Below, piece after piece: positions 14,086-18,110 of a DNA stretch of 18,110 nt. Position numbers and translations under genes: made by a program. The notes beneath the pieces are model-generated. The model was not told the DNA's origin. It worked only from the letters and a program-made list of their open reading frames with translations, and did no database searches. Origin of the DNA: Flavicella sp037132785 (lineage in GTDB: Bacteria; Bacteroidota; Bacteroidia; Flavobacteriales; Flavobacteriaceae). The stretch covers positions 1 to 18,110 of the forward strand of contig NZ_JBAHZZ010000112.1 of NCBI RefSeq assembly GCF_037132785.1. Direction: 5' to 3'. How positions within the stretch are numbered: position 1 is the stretch's first letter; every line of letters begins with the position of its first letter.

Positions 14086-14829
14086 ATGAGTAAAGAAATT
14101 ATCAAAATAAATGACTTAAAACGAGAGTTTAAAATGGGAACCGAAACGGTCCATGCTTTAAAAGGTATTTCATTTACGATTCATAAAGGTGAATTTGTAA
14201 CTATTATGGGCTCTAGTGGCTCAGGTAAAAGTACCTTGTTAAATATTTTAGGCTGTTTAGATCAACCCTCTTTTGGATCTTATGAATTAGATGGAGTCCG
14301 AGTAAAAGACCTTAATGGAAAAGAACTGGCAACGATAAGAAATCAAAAAATAGGTTTTATCTTTCAGTCATATAACTTATTAGCGAGAACTTCTGCTTTA
14401 GAGAACGTAGAATTACCGCTTCTATACAATAGTAAGGTTTCTAGTGATGAAAGAAGGGAACGGGCTATAAGCGCTTTAGCAATGGTTGGTTTGTCAGATA
14501 GAATGCAGCATACTCCATCACAATTATCTGGAGGACAACAACAGCGTGTTGCTATTGCAAGGTCATTAGTAAACAACCCTGTTATGATATTGGCAGATGA
14601 AGCAACAGGAAATTTGGACACAAGAACATCTTATGAAATCATGTCTTTATTTCAAGAACTAAATAAAAAAGGCATTACCATTTCATTTGTAACTCATGAA
14701 CCAGACATTGCTAGTTTTAGTAAAAGAACCATTGTATTAAAGGATGGAAATATAATAGAAGATTACAAAAACACAAAAATACAATCTGCTGCAGAACAAT
14801 TGTCAAATCTACCTAAAGAAGATTCCTAA
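14086..14829 (+). CDS. MacB-type ABC transporter ATP-binding protein
   Basis: ATPase of a MacB/LolD-class mechanotransmission ABC system. Walker A is GSSGSGKST (42-50), the Q-loop is Q94 in FIFQSYNLL, the signature is LSGGQQQR (147-154), Walker B is VMILADEA (166-173) with E172, and the switch is H204 in FVTHE. Length is 247. In E. coli MacB the ATPase and permease are fused; here they are two genes separated by 2 bases, as in many Bacteroidota and Firmicutes. AAGG directly before ATG 14086 is very close to the start, so translational coupling to the adaptor gene is likely. The ~25 residues after the fold (KIQSAAEQLSNLPKEDS) are hydrophilic. Confidence 0.94.
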   Translation: MSKEIIKINDLKREFKMGTETVHALKGISFTIHKGEFVTIMGSSGSGKSTLLNILGCLDQPSFGSYELDGVRVKDLNGKELATIRNQKIGFIFQSYNLLARTSALENVELPLLYNSKVSSDERRERAISALAMVGLSDRMQHTPSQLSGGQQQRVAIARSLVNNPVMILADEATGNLDTRTSYEIMSLFQELNKKGITISFVTHEPDIASFSKRTIVLKDGNIIEDYKNTKIQSAAEQLSNLPKEDS

Positions 14830-14831
14830 TT

Positions 14832-16052
14832 ATGAGACTATTAAATTTATTTAAAATTGCTTTTAAAGCGATTGTTCTAAACAAAGTTAGAACTTTACTA
14901 ACTATGTTAGGGATTATTATTGGTGTCGCATCTGTTATAACTATGCTTGCTATTGGTGAAGGTTCTAAAGAAAGTATACGTTCTACAATTTCTAGTATGG
15001 GCTCTAATATGATTACCGTCAGGCCAGGTTCTGATGTTCGTGGTGGTGTAAGACAAGCTCGTAGCACAATGGAAACATTGACATTTAGTGATTATTTAGC
15101 TGTGAAAGAACAAGCAAGTTTGTTAAGCTATATTACTCCATTAGTAAATGGGAGTGGACAAGTTATTAATGGCTCTAACAACTGGCCTTCTACAATTTAT
15201 GGCGTAAACCCAGAATATCTAAATATTAAGGTAGTAGAACTGCAAAGCGGAAGTATGTTTACAGATTCGGAAGTGAAATCTGCTTCTAAAGTAGCTATAA
15301 TTGGGCAAACTGTGGTAGATAATATTTTTACAAACGGAGAAAACCCTGTCGGAAAAATGATTCGTTTTAATAATATTCCCTTTATGGTAATTGGTGTATT
15401 AGAAGAAAAAGGAGAAAATACTTTTGGACAAGATCAAGACGATGTTATTATTGCACCTTATACAACTGTACAAAAACGAATTTTGGCAATTGACCATTTA
15501 AATCAAATTATGGCATCTGCTGTTAGTGAAGAGGAGGCTCTTGAAGCTGTAGCACAAGTAACAGAAATTTTACGGACACAACATAAATTGTCTGCTATTG
15601 AGGAGGATGACTTTCATGTACGTTCTATGGAAGAACTAATCTCTACTTTTAGCTCCACAAGTGAAATGTTAACTATTCTTTTAGTGGCAGTGGCAAGTAT
15701 TTCTTTATTAATAGGAGGTATTGGAATTATGAATATTATGTATGTTTCTGTAAAAGAACGTACCAAAGAAATAGGTTTACGTATGGCAGTAGGAGGAAAT
15801 AGCTCAGATATTTTAATGCAATTTTTAATTGAAGCTATTTTAATAAGTATTACTGGAGGAATTCTTGGAGTAATCTTAGGTCTCAGCGCAACAGTATGTA
15901 TCGAAAAATTCTTAAATTGGCCTACAAGTGTAGCGATGTATTCAATAATCATTTCATTTGCTGTATGTGCATTAACAGGCATCTTTTTTGGATGGTATCC
16001 AGCTAAAAAAGCATCTGCTCTAGACCCAATTACAGCTTTACACTACGAATAA
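14832..16052 (+). CDS. MacB-type ABC transporter permease
   Basis: Membrane subunit with FtsX-like fold. TM1 lies at about 22-42 (TLLTMLGIIIGVASVITMLAI). A large periplasmic MacB core domain follows (about 45-265), then TM2 (277-302), TM3 (328-352) and TM4 (367-390). The cytosolic loop VKERTKEIGLRMAVGG (307-322) is the conserved FtsX coupling motif, and the end WYPAKKASALDPITALHYE is the typical MacB C-terminus. Length 406 is normal. It would work by mechanotransmission, pushing substrate from the periplasm through the adaptor and duct. The likely substrates (peptides, lipoprotein-like compounds, antibiotics) are known for the family but not shown by this sequence. Confidence 0.95.
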   Translation: MRLLNLFKIAFKAIVLNKVRTLLTMLGIIIGVASVITMLAIGEGSKESIRSTISSMGSNMITVRPGSDVRGGVRQARSTMETLTFSDYLAVKEQASLLSYITPLVNGSGQVINGSNNWPSTIYGVNPEYLNIKVVELQSGSMFTDSEVKSASKVAIIGQTVVDNIFTNGENPVGKMIRFNNIPFMVIGVLEEKGENTFGQDQDDVIIAPYTTVQKRILAIDHLNQIMASAVSEEEALEAVAQVTEILRTQHKLSAIEEDDFHVRSMEELISTFSSTSEMLTILLVAVASISLLIGGIGIMNIMYVSVKERTKEIGLRMAVGGNSSDILMQFLIEAILISITGGILGVILGLSATVCIEKFLNWPTSVAMYSIIISFAVCALTGIFFGWYPAKKASALDPITALHYE

Positions 16053-16058
16053 TTTATC

Positions 16059-17096
16059 ATGACCATAAATAAAAAAACATCTATCTTCTCACATCTACTT
16101 GTTTGGGTTTTTCTATCCGGTATGCCTTATTTGCTGTCTTATGGACAAGACCAAGACATATATAAAATTATTGCTCACTTCTCAATTCCATTATTGTTTT
16201 CTGCTGTTGTATTCTATCTCAATTATTTTGTGCTGATAGATCGGTTTCTGTTTACTAAAAAAATACTTCAGTTTATACTTGTAAATACTGTTATTATTAT
16301 TGTTTTCTTATTCTTAAAAGAGTATTTAGAAAATACTCTTTTTCAGGATTTTATAAAAAATATTTCGATTGATAAGGATAGAGTAGAACCTCCTTTTAAA
16401 ATGTTTATTTATGTGCAAATGTTATCGTACTTGGCTCCTCTGTTATTTTCAATAGTTGTAAAAAGCACAAAAAGATGGGTCAAAATAGAGGACGAACGTA
16501 AGGAAGCTGAAAATATTAAATTACAATCAGAATTACAGCATTTACATTACCAATTGCAACCACATTTTTTTTTTAATTCATTAAATAATATTTATTCATT
16601 AGTAGATATATCACCAGATCAAGCTAAAACCTCCATACATAGTTTGAGTAAGTTGATGCGATATATGCTATATGAAACGAATATGGAACTAGTTTCCCTT
16701 TCAAAAGAAATCGATTTCATGAAAAAGTATATTGATTTAATGAAATTAAGAGTTTCACATAAAATAAAAGTTGTTTATAATTTTCCTGCTGATGAAACGG
16801 GAATTAAAATAGCCCCCTTATTATTTATATCACTGATTGAAAATGCATTTAAACATGGTGTTTCGGCAAGTAAAGGGAGTTTAATTGAAGTAAAAATGAC
16901 ATGCCATGAAAATACTGTTTTGTTTGTAATTGAAAATGATAATTTTCCTAAAAAAACAGATGATAAAAGCGGTTCAGGAATTGGATTGCTAAATATAGAA
17001 AAACGATTAGAATTATTGTATCCAAACAAAAATAATTTTAAAACTTTTGTAAAAGATAATCGATTTTTTGCTATTTTAAACATTGAAACAACTTAA
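16059..17096 (+). CDS. LytS/YehU-type sensor histidine kinase
   Basis: Membrane histidine kinase of the HisKA_5/LytS class that phosphorylates the LytTR regulator encoded next to it. Four hydrophobic helices (about 11-29, 39-60, 68-87, 113-134) form the sensor, with no large extracellular domain. A short helix (145-165) leads to H169 in LQPHFFFNSLNN, the phosphorylated histidine. The ATP-binding HATPase domain shows the N-box SLIENAFKHG (258-267) and the G-box GSGIGLLN (305-312). Such small-sensor kinases often sense membrane-active compounds or get information from a neighbouring transporter. It begins 6 bases after the permease stop, so it belongs to the exporter operon. Confidence 0.94.
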   Translation: MTINKKTSIFSHLLVWVFLSGMPYLLSYGQDQDIYKIIAHFSIPLLFSAVVFYLNYFVLIDRFLFTKKILQFILVNTVIIIVFLFLKEYLENTLFQDFIKNISIDKDRVEPPFKMFIYVQMLSYLAPLLFSIVVKSTKRWVKIEDERKEAENIKLQSELQHLHYQLQPHFFFNSLNNIYSLVDISPDQAKTSIHSLSKLMRYMLYETNMELVSLSKEIDFMKKYIDLMKLRVSHKIKVVYNFPADETGIKIAPLLFISLIENAFKHGVSASKGSLIEVKMTCHENTVLFVIENDNFPKKTDDKSGSGIGLLNIEKRLELLYPNKNNFKTFVKDNRFFAILNIETT

Positions 17097-17099
17097 ATT

Positions 17100-17837
17100 A
17101 TGAGCAATCTAAAAATTACTTGTGTTATTATAGATGATGAGCCTATGGCCCTTAGTTTAGTTGCAAGTTATGTTGAAAAAACACACTTTTTAGAACTCAA
17201 AAAAAAATGTAATAATGCTATTGAAGCACTAGAATATTTAAAATCTGAACCAGTAGATTTATTGTTTTTAGATATTCAAATGCCCGATTTAACGGGCATT
17301 GAATTTTCTAAAATGCTTCCCAAAGAAACACGCGTTATTTTCACCACAGCCTTTGATCAATATGCTTTACAGGGATTTAAAGTTGAAGCCTTGGATTATC
17401 TTTTAAAACCATTTGATTATTCCGAGTTTTTAATGGCATCAAACAAGGCTTATTCATGGTTTGAATTGGTGAAAGGGAAATCAATTCCTGTAACTGAAGT
17501 TATCGCTCAAGAAATAGAATTCATTTTTGTGAAATCCGAATACAAACAGTTGCGTATTAAACTGGCTGATGTTTTGTATTTTGAAGGCTTAAAAGACTAT
17601 ATAAAAATTTGGTTAAAGGATAAACCAAAACCTATTTTAACATTGATGAGTTTAAAATCATTGGAAGAAGAACTTCCAAAAATACATTTTATGAGGATAC
17701 ATCGTTCTTTTATAATTTCCTTAAAAAACATCGATGTTATTGAGCGTAGTCAAATTCTTATCAATGGACAACGGATAACGATTTCAGAACAATACAAACC
17801 AAAATTCTTGGAGTTTATACAGAATAATTCCTTTTAA
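17100..17837 (+). CDS. LytTR-family response regulator
   Basis: DNA-binding response regulator partner of the preceding kinase, beginning 3 bases after its stop. The receiver domain (about 5-120) has D12/D13 in VIIDDEP, phospho-acceptor D58 in LLFLDIQMP, T82 in VIFTTAF and K103 in LLKPF. The C-terminal LytTR domain (about 140-241) shows FIFVKSEYKQLRI, YFEGLKDYIKI and HFMRIHRSFIISLKNI. LytTR proteins bind pairs of direct repeats about two helical turns apart. The most natural target is the exporter operon itself, though no convincing site was found before the TolC-like gene. Length 245 is normal. Confidence 0.95.
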   Translation: MSNLKITCVIIDDEPMALSLVASYVEKTHFLELKKKCNNAIEALEYLKSEPVDLLFLDIQMPDLTGIEFSKMLPKETRVIFTTAFDQYALQGFKVEALDYLLKPFDYSEFLMASNKAYSWFELVKGKSIPVTEVIAQEIEFIFVKSEYKQLRIKLADVLYFEGLKDYIKIWLKDKPKPILTLMSLKSLEEELPKIHFMRIHRSFIISLKNIDVIERSQILINGQRITISEQYKPKFLEFIQNNSF

Positions 17838-17956
17838 TACTTTCATAAACACACACTTTTATGTTTATCATCTTTAAAGATAATCTTAATTCCATCCATC
17901 TTTAAGCTTCTTTACCCGCAACACCTTGTTTTTCGTTTTTCAATTGATTTAGTGCT

Positions 17957-17977
17957 GTCTTAAGAATAACTTAAGAC
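17957..17977. terminator. Hairpin downstream of the operon
   Basis: GTCTTAAG (17957-17964) and CTTAAGAC (17970-17977) pair perfectly around a 5-base loop (AATAA). No T-tract follows directly. It lies 120 bases after the regulator stop and may stabilise or attenuate the transcript. Confidence 0.35.
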
Positions 17978-17999
17978 CGTTGCATAATGCTCTTTTCAT

Positions 18000-18049
18000 T
18001 TTTAGATTTCAATTTTGACTTTTTAAATCTAAAATTTATATTTTTTTTT
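18000..18049 (+). terminator. T-tailed hairpin, probable operon terminator
   Basis: TTTTAGATTT (18000-18009) and AAATCTAAAA (18025-18034) form a 10-bp stem with a 15-base loop, followed by TTTATATTTTTTTTT. It is AT-rich but has a real U-tract, and would end the six-gene exporter operon. The rest of 17838-18110 shows no gene. Confidence 0.55.
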
Positions 18050-18110
18050 CTTATTTTCATTGTTTATGTTAGTTATGGATCTATTTTTTGGTTCATTTTC
18101 CTTTAGTTTT

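Noticed and set aside
14364..15982. Several minus-strand open frames within the MacB ATPase and permease genes
   Set aside because: They are antisense to well-supported coding regions and have no family features.

Overview
The window looks like chromosomal DNA from a member of the Flavobacteriia (Bacteroidota), probably a marine-type Flavobacteriaceae. The evidence is strong AT richness, several promoter elements of the Bacteroidota type (TAnnTTTG, once with an ideally spaced TTG), weak or absent Shine-Dalgarno sequences, and protein sequences (SucC, FtnA-type ferritin, GH29 fucosidase with PA14, LytS/LytTR pair) of the usual flavobacterial form. This placement is an inference from sequence style; no ribosomal RNA or tRNA gene is present.

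Region 1 (1-3770) is the accessory part. A tyrosine recombinase with all catalytic residues is read leftward, and its 3' side faces a T-rich, gene-free tract carrying repeated TTCAG, TTCAGAGT and TGAGT words and inverted repeats. Behind it lies a pyruvoyl-dependent decarboxylase of the phosphatidylserine decarboxylase superfamily, with the N-terminal extension seen in non-canonical (PsiD-like) members. The following roughly 0.9 kb without an intact gene contains a decayed IS3-family element: the OrfA start, the OrfB end and imperfect terminal inverted repeats can still be read.

Region 2 (3771-7320) is housekeeping. A leftward cluster encodes a LolD-like ABC ATPase, MTA/SAH nucleosidase and a phosphoglycolate phosphatase-like HAD hydrolase. 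Divergent from it is sucC (succinyl-CoA synthetase beta), with a clear promoter and a strong 17-bp terminator hairpin.

Region 3 (7321-11528) holds single genes: a GNAT acetyltransferase, a secreted GH29 alpha-L-fucosidase with an inserted PA14 domain (leftward), a small uncharacterised protein that appears to be leaderless, and a ferritin. A gene-free stretch after ferritin contains the decayed C-terminal end of a lost gene on the minus strand.

Region 4 (11529-17837) is one tight rightward operon of six genes: a TolC-like outer-membrane factor, a MacA-like adaptor, a MacB-type ATPase, a MacB-type permease, a LytS/YehU-type sensor histidine kinase and a LytTR response regulator. Together they suggest a tripartite efflux or export machine with its own two-component control. 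A T-tailed hairpin near 18000-18049 probably ends the unit.

Several start sites were corrected by reading the sequence: the decarboxylase, the nucleosidase and the acetyltransferase are all better started at an internal ATG than at an upstream TTG.
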